NCBI RefSeq assembly: GCF_013377535.1
Contig: NZ_JABCJE010000005.1
Span: 1-64,000 of the forward strand
Source of the DNA: Donghicola mangrovi
GTDB lineage: Bacteria > Pseudomonadota > Alphaproteobacteria > Rhodobacterales > Rhodobacteraceae
Reading direction: 5' to 3'
DNA length: 64,000 nucleotides
Positions 52,227 through 63,668 of this stretch are shown piece after piece (position 1 is the first letter of the stretch; every line of letters begins with the position of its first letter). The notes beneath the pieces were generated by a model. It saw nothing but the letters and a program-made list of their open reading frames with translations. It did not search any database and had not been told where the DNA came from. The position numbers and the translations under genes were made by a program.

Positions 52227-54565
52227 CAGTTTGCCGTTAATAATGGGGGCTTTTTGCCAGTGGTAATCCGTTTGCTGTCCGGACCCGAAACTTCGAGCTT
52301 GAGCTTTCCATCCTCGACACTGACCTTGACGAGACCGCCTTTGGTCAGCTTGCCGAACAGCAGTTCCTCGGCCAGCGGCTTCTTGAGGTTTTCCTGGATC
52401 ACGCGGCCAAGCGGGCGGGCGCCCATCTTGTCGTCGTAACCTTTGTCGGCGATCCATTCGGCGGCAGGCTGGGTCAGTTCGATGTGGACGTTGCGGTCCA
52501 TGAGCTGAGCCTCGAGTTGCAGCACGAATTTCTCGACCACTTGCAGGATGACCTCTTTGGGCAGCGGACCAAAGCTGATCACCGCATCCAGTCGGTTGCG
52601 GAATTCGGGGGTGAAGGTGCGCTCGATCGCGGCGGTGTCCTCGCCCTCGCGGCGATCGCGGCCAAAGCCCACAGCCGACTTGGCCATGTCCGAGGCACCC
52701 GCGTTCGAGGTCATGATCAGAACCACGTTGCGGAAGTCCACGGTGCGGCCGTTGTGATCGGTCAGACGCCCGTTATCCATCACCTGAAGCAGGATGTTAT
52801 AGACATCGGGGTGCGCCTTTTCGATCTCGTCCAGCAGCAGGATGCAGTGCGGATGCTGGTCCACGCCGTCGGTCAGCAGACCGCCCTGATCAAAGCCGAC
52901 ATAGCCCGGAGGGGCACCGATCAGGCGGCTAACCGCGTGCTTCTCCATGTACTCGGACATGTCAAAGCGCAGGAGTTCCACACCCAGCTGATCGGCCAGC
53001 TGTTTCGCGACCTCGGTTTTACCCACGCCAGTCGGGCCAGCGAACAGGTAGTTGCCGATGGGCTTTTCGGGTTCACGCAGACCGGCACGGGACAGTTTGA
53101 TCGCGCTGGACAGAGCCTCAATCGCGGCGTCCTGACCAAACACAACGCGCTTCAGGCTGTTTTCCAGATCCTTCAGCACTTCTGCATCGTCTTTGCTGAC
53201 GTTCTTCGGGGGGATGCGGGCGATCTTGGCGACGACGCCTTCGATCTCCTTGACCCCGATAGTTTTGCGGCGCTTCGAGTCCGGCAGCAGGTGCTGCGCG
53301 GCGCCCGCTTCGTCGATCACGTCGATCGCCTTGTCGGGCAGCTTGCGGTCGTTGATGTAACGGGCCGACAGTTCCACAGCCGACTTGATGGCGTCTGCGG
53401 TGTAGCGGATGTCGTGGTGCTCTTCAAAATAGGGCTTCAGGCCCTGCAGGATCTTGATGGTATCCTCGACACTGGGTTCGGACACGTCGATCTTCTGGAA
53501 CCGGCGGCTGAGCGCGCGGTCCTTTTCAAAGTGCTGACGGAACTCCTTGTAGGTCGTCGATCCCATGGTGCGCAGCTTGCCACCCTGAAGCGCAGGCTTC
53601 AGCAGGTTCGAGGCATCCATCGCGCCGCCAGAGGTCGCGCCCGCACCAATCACGGTGTGGATTTCGTCGATGAACAGAACCGCGTCGGGGTGGTCCTCCA
53701 GCTCGGTCACAACGGCTTTCAGACGTTCCTCAAAGTCACCGCGGTAGCGGGTGCCCGCCAGCAGTGCGCCCATATCCAGCGAGTAGATGATGGTGTTTTT
53801 CAGAACATCGGGGGTCTGGCCCTTGATGATCTTGCGCGCCAGACCTTCGGCGATGGCGGTTTTGCCCACACCGGGATCGCCCACCAGCAGCGGGTTATTC
53901 TTGCGGCGGCGGCAGAGCACCTGAATGCAGCGCTCGACTTCTTCGCCGCGGCCAATCAGGGGGTCCACATCGCCTTTGCGGGCCTTTTTGTTCAGGTCCA
54001 CGCAGTATTTGGCCAGCGCGGATTCCTTGTTCTCGCTCGGGTTCGGACCCTCGCGTTCGACATTCTGGGGCTCTTCGTGCTGCTCGGTCGCGCCGGAAAC
54101 GGGGCGGCTCTCGCCGAAGGCAGGATTCTTGGCAACGCCATGTGCGATGAAGTTCACGGCGTCATAACGGGTCATGTCCTGCTCTTGCAGGAAGAAGGCA
54201 GCGTTCGATTCGCGCTCGGCAAAGATGGCGACCAGAACGTTCGCGCCGGTCACTTCGGTACGCCCCGAGGACTGGACGTGGATGGCCGCGCGCTGGATCA
54301 CGCGCTGGAACGCAGCGGTGGGCACTGCTTCGGAGCCGTCGACCTCGGTCACGAGGTTCGAGAGGTCATCATCAATATATTCGACGAGCGTGCTCTTGAG
54401 TTCGCCAAGGTCGACATTGCACGCGCGCATGACCTGGGCAGCATCGGGTTCATCAATGAGGGCCAACAACAGGTGCTCCAACGTCGCAAACTCGTGCGAT
54501 CGTGCGTTGGCCAGAGCCAATGCCGAGTGGATTGCCTGTTCGAGAGTAGTAGAGAATGAAGGCAC
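52226..54565 (-). CDS. clpA: ATP-dependent Clp protease ATP-binding subunit ClpA
   Basis: A 779-residue AAA+ unfoldase that feeds substrates, including ClpS-delivered N-degron proteins, to ClpP. The N-domain is residues 1-145. The first AAA module has Walker A GDPGVGKT near 218 and the second GPTGVGKT near 500, with [12 protein letters not shown] as Walker B. The C-terminus has the IGF-like loop region [11 protein letters not shown] near 620 for ClpP contact. I chose the GTG at 54565, which yields the family N-terminus ([18 protein letters not shown]) and has AGGAG upstream; the frame is open for 33 more codons. clpS is not adjacent. Confidence 0.96.
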   Translation of the reverse strand: MPSFSTTLEQAIHSALALANARSHEFATLEHLLLALIDEPDAAQVMRACNVDLGELKSTLVEYIDDDLSNLVTEVDGSEAVPTAAFQRVIQRAAIHVQSSGRTEVTGANVLVAIFAERESNAAFFLQEQDMTRYDAVNFIAHGVAKNPAFGESRPVSGATEQHEEPQNVEREGPNPSENKESALAKYCVDLNKKARKGDVDPLIGRGEEVERCIQVLCRRRKNNPLLVGDPGVGKTAIAEGLARKIIKGQTPDVLKNTIIYSLDMGALLAGTRYRGDFEERLKAVVTELEDHPDAVLFIDEIHTVIGAGATSGGAMDASNLLKPALQGGKLRTMGSTTYKEFRQHFEKDRALSRRFQKIDVSEPSVEDTIKILQGLKPYFEEHHDIRYTADAIKSAVELSARYINDRKLPDKAIDVIDEAGAAQHLLPDSKRRKTIGVKEIEGVVAKIARIPPKNVSKDDAEVLKDLENSLKRVVFGQDAAIEALSSAIKLSRAGLREPEKPIGNYLFAGPTGVGKTEVAKQLADQLGVELLRFDMSEYMEKHAVSRLIGAPPGYVGFDQGGLLTDGVDQHPHCILLLDEIEKAHPDVYNILLQVMDNGRLTDHNGRTVDFRNVVLIMTSNAGASDMAKSAVGFGRDRREGEDTAAIERTFTPEFRNRLDAVISFGPLPKEVILQVVEKFVLQLEAQLMDRNVHIELTQPAAEWIADKGYDDKMGARPLGRVIQENLKKPLAEELLFGKLTKGGLVKVSVEDGKLKLEVSGPDSKRITTGKKPPLLTAN

Positions 54566-54721
54566 TTGGGGTGCTCCTCTTGATCGGGGTCGAGAGGGGC
54601 CCGAGGCCCCAACCAACCGTGGCCTGCATAAGTTAAAGTTTGGTCGTTCCTCGCGCGTCTTCAAGTGAAAACTTGTATTTATCCGACCAAATAAGAGTAC
54701 GAGCCTGATCTTTCTGCTGGG

Positions 54722-55492
54722 TCAGAAGGCATCTTTCATCGCGCGAATGCGAGCAAACACTGAGGAATCCGCTGCATTTCCCATGCCAAGCGACGCCTTC
54801 ACATCGCTGTTACCCGCACGCAAAAACGGATTCGTTTTAAGCTCTAGCTCCAGCGAAACGGGGACGGTGGGCTGGTCGGCCTCGCGCTTTAGGCGAATAT
54901 CCTCGGCGCGGGCGACCAGATCGGGGTTCTTGGGCTCGATCGTCAGGGCGAAGCGCGCGTTGGATGCGGTGTATTCGTGCCCCGAGTACACAAGGGTGTC
55001 CGCGGGCAGGGCGGCCATCTTGGACAGGCTTTCCCACATCATCTCTGGCGTGCCCTCGAACAGGCGGCCACATCCCAGCGCCATCAGGCTGTCCGCAGAA
55101 AAGAGAGCGGCGCTGGCGGGGAAATAAAACGCGATGTGCCCGACGGTGTGGCCCGACACGTCCAGCACTTGACCGGTTTCCTGACCGACTTGGACGGTGT
55201 CACCCTCGGCCAGAGTGATGTCCAAGGGGGGCATGCGGTTCTGGTCGGCCACAGCGCCAACAACCTCGGCCAAGGGAAAGGCCTCGAGCATATCCGGAAC
55301 ACCCTGAACGTGGTCGTGGTGGTGGTGGGTCAGCAGAATCGTGTCGGCGGTCCAACCCCGCGCGTTCAGGGCCTCTATAATAGGGGCGGCATCGGGGACA
55401 TCGACCACTGCGGTCTGCCCGGTGGCCGGATCGTGGGCCAGATAGGCGTAATTGTCTGCAAGACAGGGGACCGTCACGATCTCAAGGGGCAT
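54722..55492 (-). CDS. gloB: Hydroxyacylglutathione hydrolase (glyoxalase II)
   Basis: A 256-residue metallo-beta-lactamase-fold enzyme that hydrolyses S-D-lactoylglutathione to lactate and glutathione, ending methylglyoxal detoxification. The binuclear metal motif is THHHHDHVQG near residues 55-64; VDVPDAAP near 28, SGHTVGHIAFY near 108 and YSGHEYT near 170 are the other family signatures. The start at 55492 is the ATG giving PLEIVTVPCLADNYAYL. It diverges from a methyltransferase gene across 62 bp. Confidence 0.95.
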   Translation of the reverse strand: MPLEIVTVPCLADNYAYLAHDPATGQTAVVDVPDAAPIIEALNARGWTADTILLTHHHHDHVQGVPDMLEAFPLAEVVGAVADQNRMPPLDITLAEGDTVQVGQETGQVLDVSGHTVGHIAFYFPASAALFSADSLMALGCGRLFEGTPEMMWESLSKMAALPADTLVYSGHEYTASNARFALTIEPKNPDLVARAEDIRLKREADQPTVPVSLELELKTNPFLRAGNSDVKASLGMGNAADSSVFARIRAMKDAF

Positions 55493-55554
55493 GGTGTTTC
55501 CTGACGCTGTTGCTATTGTCGGACCAAGACTGACCGAAGGGGCATCAAGGCGCA

Positions 55555-56298
55555 ATGCATCTGGACGTGCAAGATCTGCGTAATTTCTATTATCGCAGCG
55601 CTCTGGGGCGTGCGGCCCAACGGGTGATCCGTGACGAGGTCGTGCGCTACTGGCCAGAGGCGCGTGGCCAATCGGTTCTGGGCTATGGATTCGCCGTTCC
55701 CCTGCTGCGCCCCTATCTGGGAGAGGCCCGCCGCGTGATCGGACTGATGCCCGGCCCCCAAGGCGTGATGTCCTGGCCCGCCGGAATGCCCAACGTGTCT
55801 GTTCTGTGCCAAGAGGCGAACTGGCCCATTGAAACCGGCCATGTGGACAAGCTGGTCGTTATGCACGGGCTCGAAACCTCGGAGCAGCCGGATCTGGTTC
55901 TGGAAGAGGCGTGGCGCGTGCTTGGCCCCGGCGGCAGTGCAATTTTCATCGTTCCGAACCGCGCAGGGGTCTGGTCGCGCCGCGACATAACGCCCTTCGG
56001 CTATGGTCGTCCGTTTAGCGTCAGTCAGCTCGAAGTTCAGCTTCTGAAAAGCGGGTTCCAGCCCAGACGGTCCAGTTCGGTGCTGTATCAGCCCCCCTCG
56101 CACAAGCGGTTCTGGCTGCGGTCGGGCCCTTGGATCGAGAAGATTGCGCGCAGCACAGGATCGGTGATTCCGGCCGGAGTCCTTATGCTAGAGGCATATA
56201 AGCTGACGCAGGAGCCCACCGGCGGCGGTACAGCTGTGGCGACCCGCCCGCTCAAGGTGCTGGCCGGTCTGGCGACCCCCGAAGCCAAACCTGCATGA
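55555..56298 (+). CDS. Class I SAM-dependent methyltransferase
   Basis: A 247-residue protein with a Rossmann-type SAM fold that has drifted at the first loop: [15 protein letters not shown] near residue 41 replaces the usual DxGx[22 protein letters not shown] near 120-140 is the typical post-strand-4 motif. This arrangement next to gloB is familiar in Rhodobacteraceae genomes, but the substrate is not known. It is cytoplasmic; the C-terminus is Pro/Ala-rich. Confidence 0.82.
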   Translation: MHLDVQDLRNFYYRSALGRAAQRVIRDEVVRYWPEARGQSVLGYGFAVPLLRPYLGEARRVIGLMPGPQGVMSWPAGMPNVSVLCQEANWPIETGHVDKLVVMHGLETSEQPDLVLEEAWRVLGPGGSAIFIVPNRAGVWSRRDITPFGYGRPFSVSQLEVQLLKSGFQPRRSSSVLYQPPSHKRFWLRSGPWIEKIARSTGSVIPAGVLMLEAYKLTQEPTGGGTAVATRPLKVLAGLATPEAKPA

Positions 56299-56553
56299 CT
56301 TAGGGATTCGTCCCGCGAATCCAAAAATGGCGTCCGATGCGGCACATCGCAGCATTTGGAGAAATTAATTTACGCCTCTCAGCAAATGCTAGCGCCATCT
56401 ACTACTTTAATTGTGTGATCCATTGTTGCTAGGCAGGCCACCCTCTGCTAAGTCCTGCGCGATTTCGATGCCCGTAGGGATAGGACCTACGGGCGTAAAC
56501 GCCCCCGATACGGCAATTTGACGGGTCGGGGCCAAGACATCGGAAGGGTGGAC
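56299..56553 (+). promoter_or_regulatory. atp operon promoter and leader with strong hairpin
   Basis: An AT-rich stretch (56350-56415) probably holds the promoter. GCCCGTAGG (56470-56478) then pairs perfectly with CCTACGGGC (56486-56494) around a 7-base loop, about 60 bases before the atpH start. It lacks a T-tract, so it is more likely an mRNA-stabilising leader structure than a terminator. Confidence 0.6.
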
Positions 56554-57114
56554 GTGTCCGAACCAGCTTCGATCTCCTTCGGCATCGCGCAACGCTATGC
56601 CTCTGCCGTATTTGATCTCGCCCTCGAGACCAAATCGCTCGACTCCGTTGAAAAGGACGTAGACGCGCTGGCTGCTGTACTGGCAGAGAGCGATGAACTG
56701 CGTGAACTGATCAACAACCCTGTCTACTCTCGCGAAGAGCAAGGCGCTGCTATTGTCGCAGTTGCAACTCAAATGGGCGTGAGCGACATCACCAAGAACA
56801 CGCTGGCGCTGATGGCGTCCAAGCGTCGTCTCTTTGCGATGCCGCAACTGATCGTCGCCCTGCGCGAGAAGATTGCAGCCTTCAAAGGTGAAGTCACCGC
56901 CGAGGTTGTCAGCGCAACGGCTCTGACCGACGCGCAAAAGGACAAACTTGCAGCCGCTCTGAAAGAGAGCGTCGGCAAGGACGTGAAGATTGAAGCCGCC
57001 GTTGATGAAACCCTCATCGGTGGTCTCGTTGTTAAGGTGGGCTCGAAGATGGTCGATACGTCGATCCGCTCCAAGCTCAACGCCCTACAGAATGCAATGA
57101 AAGAGGTCGGATAA
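56554..57114 (+). CDS. atpH: ATP synthase F1 subunit delta
   Basis: A 186-residue F1 delta subunit that links the alpha3beta3 head to the peripheral stalk. The N-terminal helical domain includes ISFGIAQRYASAVFDLALE and the C-terminus ends ETLIGGLVVKVGSKMVDTSIRSKLNALQNAM, a family signature. The GTG at 56554 is chosen because GGAAGGG precedes it and relatives start SEPAS; the TTG at 56518 is possible. First gene of atpHAGDC. Confidence 0.93.
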   Translation: MSEPASISFGIAQRYASAVFDLALETKSLDSVEKDVDALAAVLAESDELRELINNPVYSREEQGAAIVAVATQMGVSDITKNTLALMASKRRLFAMPQLIVALREKIAAFKGEVTAEVVSATALTDAQKDKLAAALKESVGKDVKIEAAVDETLIGGLVVKVGSKMVDTSIRSKLNALQNAMKEVG

Positions 57115-58653
57115 ATGGGTATCCAAGCAGCCGAAATTTCTGCGATCCTAAAGGAGCAGATTAAAAACTTTGGCCAAGACGCCGAAGTGGCCGAGGTTGG
57201 CCGCGTTCTTTCCGTCGGTGACGGTATTGCGCGCGTTCACGGTCTGGACAACGTCCAGGCTGGTGAAATGGTCGAATTCCCCGGTGGCATCCAGGGCATG
57301 GCTCTGAACCTCGAGACCGACAACGTCGGTGTCGTTATCTTCGGTTCGGACCGCGACATCAAAGAAGGTGACACTGTTAAGCGCACCAACTCGATCGTGG
57401 ACGTTCCCGCTGGCGAAGGCCTGCTGGGTCGCGTTGTCGACGGTCTGGGTAACCCGCTGGACGGCAAAGGCCCGGTTGTTTTCACCGAGCGCCGCATTGC
57501 TGACTCCAAAGCGCCGGGCATCATCCCCCGTAAATCGGTTCACGAGCCCATGGCGACCGGCCTGAAAGCCGTTGACGCGATGATCCCGATCGGCCGTGGC
57601 CAGCGCGAGCTGATCATTGGCGACCGTCAGACCGGCAAAACTGCCGTTGCTCTGGACGCGATCCTGAACCAGAAGTCGTACAACGACGCAGCTGGCGGCG
57701 ACGACAGCAAGAAACTGTACTGCATCTACGTTGCAGTCGGCCAGAAGCGCTCGACCGTTGCGCAGCTGGTGAAGAAGCTGGAAGAAACCGGCGCGATTGA
57801 ATACTCGATCGTCGTTGCGGCAACCGCTTCGGACCCCGCACCCATGCAGTTCCTGGCGCCCTACGCCGCGACCGCAATGGCTGAATACTTCCGTGACAAC
57901 GGCAAGCACGCCCTGATCATCTACGATGACCTGTCGAAGCAGGCTGTGTCTTACCGTCAGATGTCGCTGCTGCTCCGTCGTCCCCCGGGACGTGAAGCGT
58001 ACCCCGGCGACGTTTTCTATCTCCACTCGCGTCTGCTCGAGCGTTCGGCGAAAATGGGCGACGATCACGGCAACGGTTCGCTGACCGCACTGCCGATCAT
58101 CGAAACCCAGGGTGGCGACGTTTCGGCGTTCATCCCGACCAACGTGATCTCGATCACCGACGGCCAGATCTTCCTTGAAACCGACCTGTTCTACCAGGGC
58201 ATCCGCCCCGCTGTGAACACCGGTCTGTCGGTTTCGCGTGTGGGTTCGTCCGCTCAGACCAACGCAATGAAAACTGTTGCAGGTCCGGTTAAGCTGGAAC
58301 TGGCTCAGTACCGCGAAATGGCAGCATTTGCTCAGTTCGGCTCGGACCTCGACGCCGCAACCCAGAAGCTGCTGAACCGTGGCGCACGTCTGACCGAGCT
58401 GATGAAGCAGCCCCAGTACGCACCGCTGACCAACGCAGAGATCGTTGTTGTGATCTTCGCCGGTACTCAGGGCTACCTGGACAAAGTTGCCGTCAAAGAA
58501 GTCGGTCGCTACGAAGCCGGTCTGCTGAAGTTCCTGCGCACCCAGAAGAAAGACCTTCTGGACTGGATCACCAACGAAGATCCCAAGATCAAGGGTGATG
58601 CAGCGGACAAGATCAAAGCGGTTCTCGACGAATACGCCAAGACCTTCGCATAA
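57115..58653 (+). CDS. atpA: ATP synthase F1 subunit alpha
   Basis: A 512-residue non-catalytic nucleotide-binding subunit of the F1 head. The P-loop is GDRQTGKT near residues 170-177, and the alpha/beta signature appears as [14 protein letters not shown] near 364-377. The length is standard. It directly abuts atpH, with no spacer. Codon use is strongly biased, as expected of a highly expressed gene. Confidence 0.98.
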   Translation: MGIQAAEISAILKEQIKNFGQDAEVAEVGRVLSVGDGIARVHGLDNVQAGEMVEFPGGIQGMALNLETDNVGVVIFGSDRDIKEGDTVKRTNSIVDVPAGEGLLGRVVDGLGNPLDGKGPVVFTERRIADSKAPGIIPRKSVHEPMATGLKAVDAMIPIGRGQRELIIGDRQTGKTAVALDAILNQKSYNDAAGGDDSKKLYCIYVAVGQKRSTVAQLVKKLEETGAIEYSIVVAATASDPAPMQFLAPYAATAMAEYFRDNGKHALIIYDDLSKQAVSYRQMSLLLRRPPGREAYPGDVFYLHSRLLERSAKMGDDHGNGSLTALPIIETQGGDVSAFIPTNVISITDGQIFLETDLFYQGIRPAVNTGLSVSRVGSSAQTNAMKTVAGPVKLELAQYREMAAFAQFGSDLDAATQKLLNRGARLTELMKQPQYAPLTNAEIVVVIFAGTQGYLDKVAVKEVGRYEAGLLKFLRTQKKDLLDWITNEDPKIKGDAADKIKAVLDEYAKTFA

Positions 58654-58672
58654 GCTCTGAAAGGACTGGATT

Positions 58673-59545
58673 ATGCCAAGCCTTAAGGACCTTAAAAACC
58701 GGATCGCGAGCGTGAAATCCACGCGCAAGATCACCAAGGCCATGCAGATGGTGGCCGCCGCAAAACTGCGGCGGGCACAGGATGCAGCCGAGGCAGCGCG
58801 CCCCTACTCGGAGCGTTTCAATGCTGTCATGGCTAGCCTTGCTGCATCGGTTGGTGGTTCTGACACTGCGCCCCGCCTTCTGGCGGGGACTGGGTCGGAC
58901 CAGGTGCAACTTCTCATCGTGATGACCGCAGAGCGCGGTCTTTGCGGCGGCTTCAACAGCTCGATCGTGAAGCTGGCCCGTACCAAGGCCAACGAACTGA
59001 TCAAAGCTGGCAAGACGGTTAAAATTCTGACCGTTGGCAAAAAAGGCCGCGAGCAGCTCAAGCGTGATCTGGGTGACCTCATGATCGGCCACGTGGACCT
59101 CTCCGAGGTGAAGCGTATCGGTTATGACAATGCTCAGGCCATCGCAAAGGACGTGCTGGCGCGTTTCGACGCTGGCGAGTTCGATGTGGCGACCATCTTC
59201 TACGCCAAGTTCCAGTCGGTGATCGCACAGGTCCCGACCGCACAGCAGATCATCCCCGCGCAGTTCGAAACAACTGCCGAGGAAGCCGGTCCGCTCTACG
59301 ACTACGAGCCCAGCGAAGAGGCCATCCTGGCCGACCTGCTGCCCCGTGGTGTAGCGACCCAGATCTTTGCGGCTCTGCTGGAGAACGGCGCATCGGAGCA
59401 GGGCGCTCGTATGTCGGCTATGGACAACGCAACCCGCAACGCGGGCGACATGATCGATAGACTGACCATCGAATTCAACCGCTCGCGTCAGGCCGTTATC
59501 ACCAACGAGCTGATCGAAATTATCTCGGGCGCCGAGGCGCTCTAA
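58673..59545 (+). CDS. atpG: ATP synthase F1 subunit gamma
   Basis: A 290-residue central-stalk subunit. The N-terminal coiled coil starts [35 protein letters not shown] in two quoted parts of the family motif, and the C-terminal helix carries [27 protein letters not shown] split likewise. It rotates inside the alpha3beta3 ring to couple Fo to catalysis. It lies 19 bp after atpA. Confidence 0.97.
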   Translation: MPSLKDLKNRIASVKSTRKITKAMQMVAAAKLRRAQDAAEAARPYSERFNAVMASLAASVGGSDTAPRLLAGTGSDQVQLLIVMTAERGLCGGFNSSIVKLARTKANELIKAGKTVKILTVGKKGREQLKRDLGDLMIGHVDLSEVKRIGYDNAQAIAKDVLARFDAGEFDVATIFYAKFQSVIAQVPTAQQIIPAQFETTAEEAGPLYDYEPSEEAILADLLPRGVATQIFAALLENGASEQGARMSAMDNATRNAGDMIDRLTIEFNRSRQAVITNELIEIISGAEAL

Positions 59546-60991
<1,446 letters not shown>

Positions 60992-61014
60992 TAACCTGCG
61001 TAAGGAGGCCCTGA

Positions 61015-61413
61015 ATGGCTGATATGGTTCAATTCGATCTGGTCTGCCCCGAGCGTAGCCTCGCATCGGGCAAAGCCAGCGAAGTGCTGATCCCCGGCTC
61101 CGAGGGCGAACTGACCGCGGGTCCCGGCCACGAGCCGATGCTGACCACCCTCCGTCCCGGTTTCCTCCGGGCGGAGATGGAAGGCGGGGCACAGGATTTC
61201 GTCGTAACCCACGGGTTCGTCGAAATCTCGGCCCAGTCGGTTTCGGTGATCGCCGAGCGCGCTTTTGCTGCCGCTGACGTTGCCCGCCCCGATCTGGAAG
61301 CGATCCTCGATGAGGCACGCGACCGGATGGAGCAGGCCGCCGAGGACGAAGAGCGTCACGGTCTGGAACGCTTTGTTGCCGATCTGGTTCACCTGATCGA
61401 CCAGATGGACTAA
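61015..61413 (+). CDS. atpC: ATP synthase F1 subunit epsilon
   Basis: A 132-residue central-stalk regulator. The N-terminal beta sandwich (FDLVCPERSLASGKASEVLIPG, then the GHEPMLTTLRPG motif) is typical. The C-terminal helical part is short, as in other alphaproteobacteria. It closes the operon and is followed by a strong terminator. Fo genes (a, b, c, I) are not in the window. Confidence 0.95.
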   Translation: MADMVQFDLVCPERSLASGKASEVLIPGSEGELTAGPGHEPMLTTLRPGFLRAEMEGGAQDFVVTHGFVEISAQSVSVIAERAFAAADVARPDLEAILDEARDRMEQAAEDEERHGLERFVADLVHLIDQMD

Positions 61414-61436
61414 GGTCCGACTACCTAAGTTATACT

Positions 61437-61474
61437 AAAGGCCCGCCTTGTATCCAGAAGGCGGGCCTTTTATG
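61437..61474 (+). terminator. Terminator of the atp operon
   Basis: AAAGGCCCGCCTT (61437-61449) pairs perfectly over 13 bp with AAGGCGGGCCTTT (61458-61470), followed by TATGTTTT. Confidence 0.93.
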
Positions 61475-61528
61475 TTTTCGGGCTAAGGTTAGTTTTGTTT
61501 TAAATAGTTACGCAGTATCTCAAGACTC

Positions 61529-61879
61529 ATGAAACGTCTGAACACCTTTCAAATCGGGATCGACAGCGGCGACGTTGTGCTCTTTTCGGATTTCGAAGAG
61601 GGAGGAGAGATGTGGCGCGGCTCTGGCCCCCGCGATCGGGTCAAAAAGATCCGTTTTTCAGCAGAATATCAGGACGCGCCATCGGTCACCGTGGGGCTGT
61701 CGCTATGGGATCTGGACTCGGACACGAACGTGCGTGTCGAGCTGGTCGCCGAGAATATCACTGTAACGGGATTTGATCTGGTGTTCCGCACATGGGGGGA
61801 CACGCGAATCGCCCGGGCGCGGGCGTCGTGGCAGGCCATTGGCAGCCTGCCACACCAGGATGACTGGCAGCTCTATTAG
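61529..61879 (+). CDS. H-type lectin domain protein
   Basis: A 116-residue protein that is almost entirely an H-type lectin (six-stranded beta-sandwich, sugar-binding) domain: [24 protein letters not shown] near residues 42-65 and [25 protein letters not shown] near 81-105. There is no signal peptide, so it may be cytoplasmic or leave by a non-classical route. Only a weak ribosome site is visible. Its TAG overlaps the convergent prs stop by 4 bp. Confidence 0.85.
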   Translation: MKRLNTFQIGIDSGDVVLFSDFEEGGEMWRGSGPRDRVKKIRFSAEYQDAPSVTVGLSLWDLDSDTNVRVELVAENITVTGFDLVFRTWGDTRIARARASWQAIGSLPHQDDWQLY

Positions 61880-62898
61880 GCGCTGTGGCCGTTGTAGAGA
61901 CCTTCGTAGATCGGAACCAGCGTATCGGTTTCGAACAGCGACGACACCGAAGTACCATTCCAGATGTTCAGGATACCCTGCGCGAACACCGGTGCGGTCG
62001 GCACGATGCGGATGTTCGGGCAGTCCAGAATCGCTTTGGTGGGCTCGATGGTGTCGGTGATCACGAGGCTCTTCATGACCGACTTGCTCACACGCTCGAC
62101 CGCGGGGCCGGACATAACGCCGTGCGTGATGTAGCTGTGCACTTCGGTCGCGCCAGCAGCCATCAGAACCTCGGCGGCTTTGCACAGGGTGCCAGCGGTG
62201 TCGCAAAGGTCGTCTACGATGATGCAGCGCTTGCCGGTCACGTCACCGATCACGGTCATTTCGGCGACTTCACCGGGCTTCTCGCGGCGCTTGTCCACGA
62301 TGGCGAGGGGGGCGTTGATACGCTTGGCCAGCTCGCGCGCACGGGCCACACCGCCAACGTCCGGCGAAATCACCATGACGTCTTCCATGCTGCCGAAGTG
62401 GTGCTGGATATCCAGCGCGAAGATCGGAGCGGCATAGAGGTTGTCGACTGGAATGTCGAAGAAGCCCTGAATCTGCGCGGCGTGCAGGTCCATGGTCAGG
62501 ATGCGTTCGATGCCTGCGCCGACCAGCATGTTGGCGACCAGCTTGGCGCTGATGGGGGTGCGGGCCTTGGTGCGGCGGTCCTGACGGGCATAGCCGAAGT
62601 ATGGGATCACAGCGGTGATGCGGCCAGCCGACGAACGGCGTAGGGCGTCAGCCATGATCAGCAGTTCCATCAGGTGGTCGTTTGCTGGCTTCGAGGTCGA
62701 CTGGAGAATGAACATATCCTCGCCGCGGACGTTCTCGTAGACTTCGACGAAAATCTCGGCGTCGTTGAAACGTTCGACGCGTGCGTCGACGAGGCCGACA
62801 TTCATCCCGCGATGCATCGACATCCGACGGGCAATCGACTTGGCAAGGCTCATATTGGCATTGCCGGAAATCAGCTTAGGTTCGGTCAAAGAGGGCAT
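61876..62898 (-). CDS. prs: Ribose-phosphate pyrophosphokinase
   Basis: A 340-residue enzyme that makes 5-phosphoribosyl 1-pyrophosphate for nucleotide, histidine and tryptophan synthesis. The ATP/ribose loop is [10 protein letters not shown] near residues 105-114, the metal region is [12 protein letters not shown] near 140-151, and the PRPP loop is [12 protein letters not shown] near 230-241. It is slightly longer than E. coli Prs because of an N-terminal extension. It diverges from the DsbA-like isomerase gene. Confidence 0.97.
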   Translation of the reverse strand: MPSLTEPKLISGNANMSLAKSIARRMSMHRGMNVGLVDARVERFNDAEIFVEVYENVRGEDMFILQSTSKPANDHLMELLIMADALRRSSAGRITAVIPYFGYARQDRRTKARTPISAKLVANMLVGAGIERILTMDLHAAQIQGFFDIPVDNLYAAPIFALDIQHHFGSMEDVMVISPDVGGVARARELAKRINAPLAIVDKRREKPGEVAEMTVIGDVTGKRCIIVDDLCDTAGTLCKAAEVLMAAGATEVHSYITHGVMSGPAVERVSKSVMKSLVITDTIEPTKAILDCPNIRIVPTAPVFAQGILNIWNGTSVSSLFETDTLVPIYEGLYNGHSA

Positions 62899-63000
62899 GG
62901 GCAGCGTCCTGGAGGGGAAGTTGTGACGGAATCGTGACGTGGGCTCGCCTTAACATGCAGATACGGTCGCGCCAAGCAACCGAAACGAGGGAGGGCTTCA

Positions 63001-63600
63001 ATGCCGCATATCGACTACTATTTTTCTACTCTTTCCCCATATGCGTACCTTGCGGGACAACGTCTGGAGGAGATCGCGGCCAAACACAGTGCAACGGTCA
63101 CTTACAAGCCCGTGGATATCATGGCGCTGTTCCCCCGCACCGGAGGCACCCCGCCCAAGGATCGCCATCCCGCGCGTCTGGAATACCGCGCCCAAGAGTT
63201 GCCGCGTCAGGCCAAGAAATCCGGTTTGCCGTTCAACTTGAGACCGATGTTCTGGCCCACCAACGCGGCCCCGTCGAGCTATGCGATTATCGCGGCGCAG
63301 AAGGCCGGAGGCGGCGATGTGGGGGCCTTGGTGCGCTCGGTGCTGCGCGCCACTTGGGCCGAGGAGAAGGACATCGCAGAGGACGGCGTGGTGAAGGCCG
63401 CGCTAGAGGGCGCGGGCTTTGATCCGAAGCTGGCTGATAGCGGCCTGCTGGTGGGGGCAGAGACCTATGCCGCCAATCTGGAAGAGGCCGTGAGTATGGG
63501 CGTGTTTGGCTCGCCCTTTTACATCGTGGACAAGACCGAGAAGTTCTGGGGACAGGACCGCTTGGACGATCTGGATGCGTTTCTGGCCGGAGAGCTCTGA
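63001..63600 (+). CDS. 2-hydroxychromene-2-carboxylate isomerase-like DsbA-family protein
   Basis: A 199-residue thioredoxin-fold protein of the HCCA isomerase/glutathione S-transferase kappa group. The N-terminal YYFSTLSPYAYLAGQRLEE supplies the catalytic Ser12 that replaces the usual CxxC cysteine. GVFGSPFYIVDKTEKFWGQDRLDDLDAFL near 160-190, given here in two family segments, is the conserved cis-Pro region and tail. In naphthalene degradation the homologue isomerises a chromene; here no naphthalene genes are adjacent, so the substrate may differ. GAGGGAGG precedes the ATG. Confidence 0.88.
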   Translation: MPHIDYYFSTLSPYAYLAGQRLEEIAAKHSATVTYKPVDIMALFPRTGGTPPKDRHPARLEYRAQELPRQAKKSGLPFNLRPMFWPTNAAPSSYAIIAAQKAGGGDVGALVRSVLRATWAEEKDIAEDGVVKAALEGAGFDPKLADSGLLVGAETYAANLEEAVSMGVFGSPFYIVDKTEKFWGQDRLDDLDAFLAGEL

Positions 63601-63607
63601 ACTGAGG

Positions 63608-63632
63608 TCGCCCGGACTGTCGGTCCGGGCGA
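63608..63632 (+). terminator. Hairpin after the isomerase-like gene
   Basis: TCGCCCGGAC (63608-63617) pairs perfectly with GTCCGGGCGA (63623-63632) over a 5-base loop. It has no T-run directly after it but leads straight into the repeat element. Confidence 0.6.
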
Positions 63633-63633
63633 T

Positions 63634-63667
63634 GCCTTCGGCGGGGGTATTTTCGCCAAGATGAAGG
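63634..63667 (+). repeat. Recurrent GGCGGGGGTATTT intergenic element, copy 2
   Basis: GCCTTCGGCGGGGGTATTTT followed by CGCCAAGATGAAGG, almost identical to the minus-strand copy at 10860-10893 (3 differences in 34). Both copies lie just after a gene end. Confidence 0.6.
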
Positions 63668-63668
63668 G

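Noticed and set aside
52484-54559. A 691-codon open frame antisense to clpA
   Set aside because: It is entirely opposite a well-conserved gene and reads as compositionally biased nonsense.
54566-54664. 33-codon extension of clpA
   Set aside because: The GTG at 54565 gives the conserved ClpA start with a good ribosome site; the extension is Arg/Pro-rich and unlike the family.
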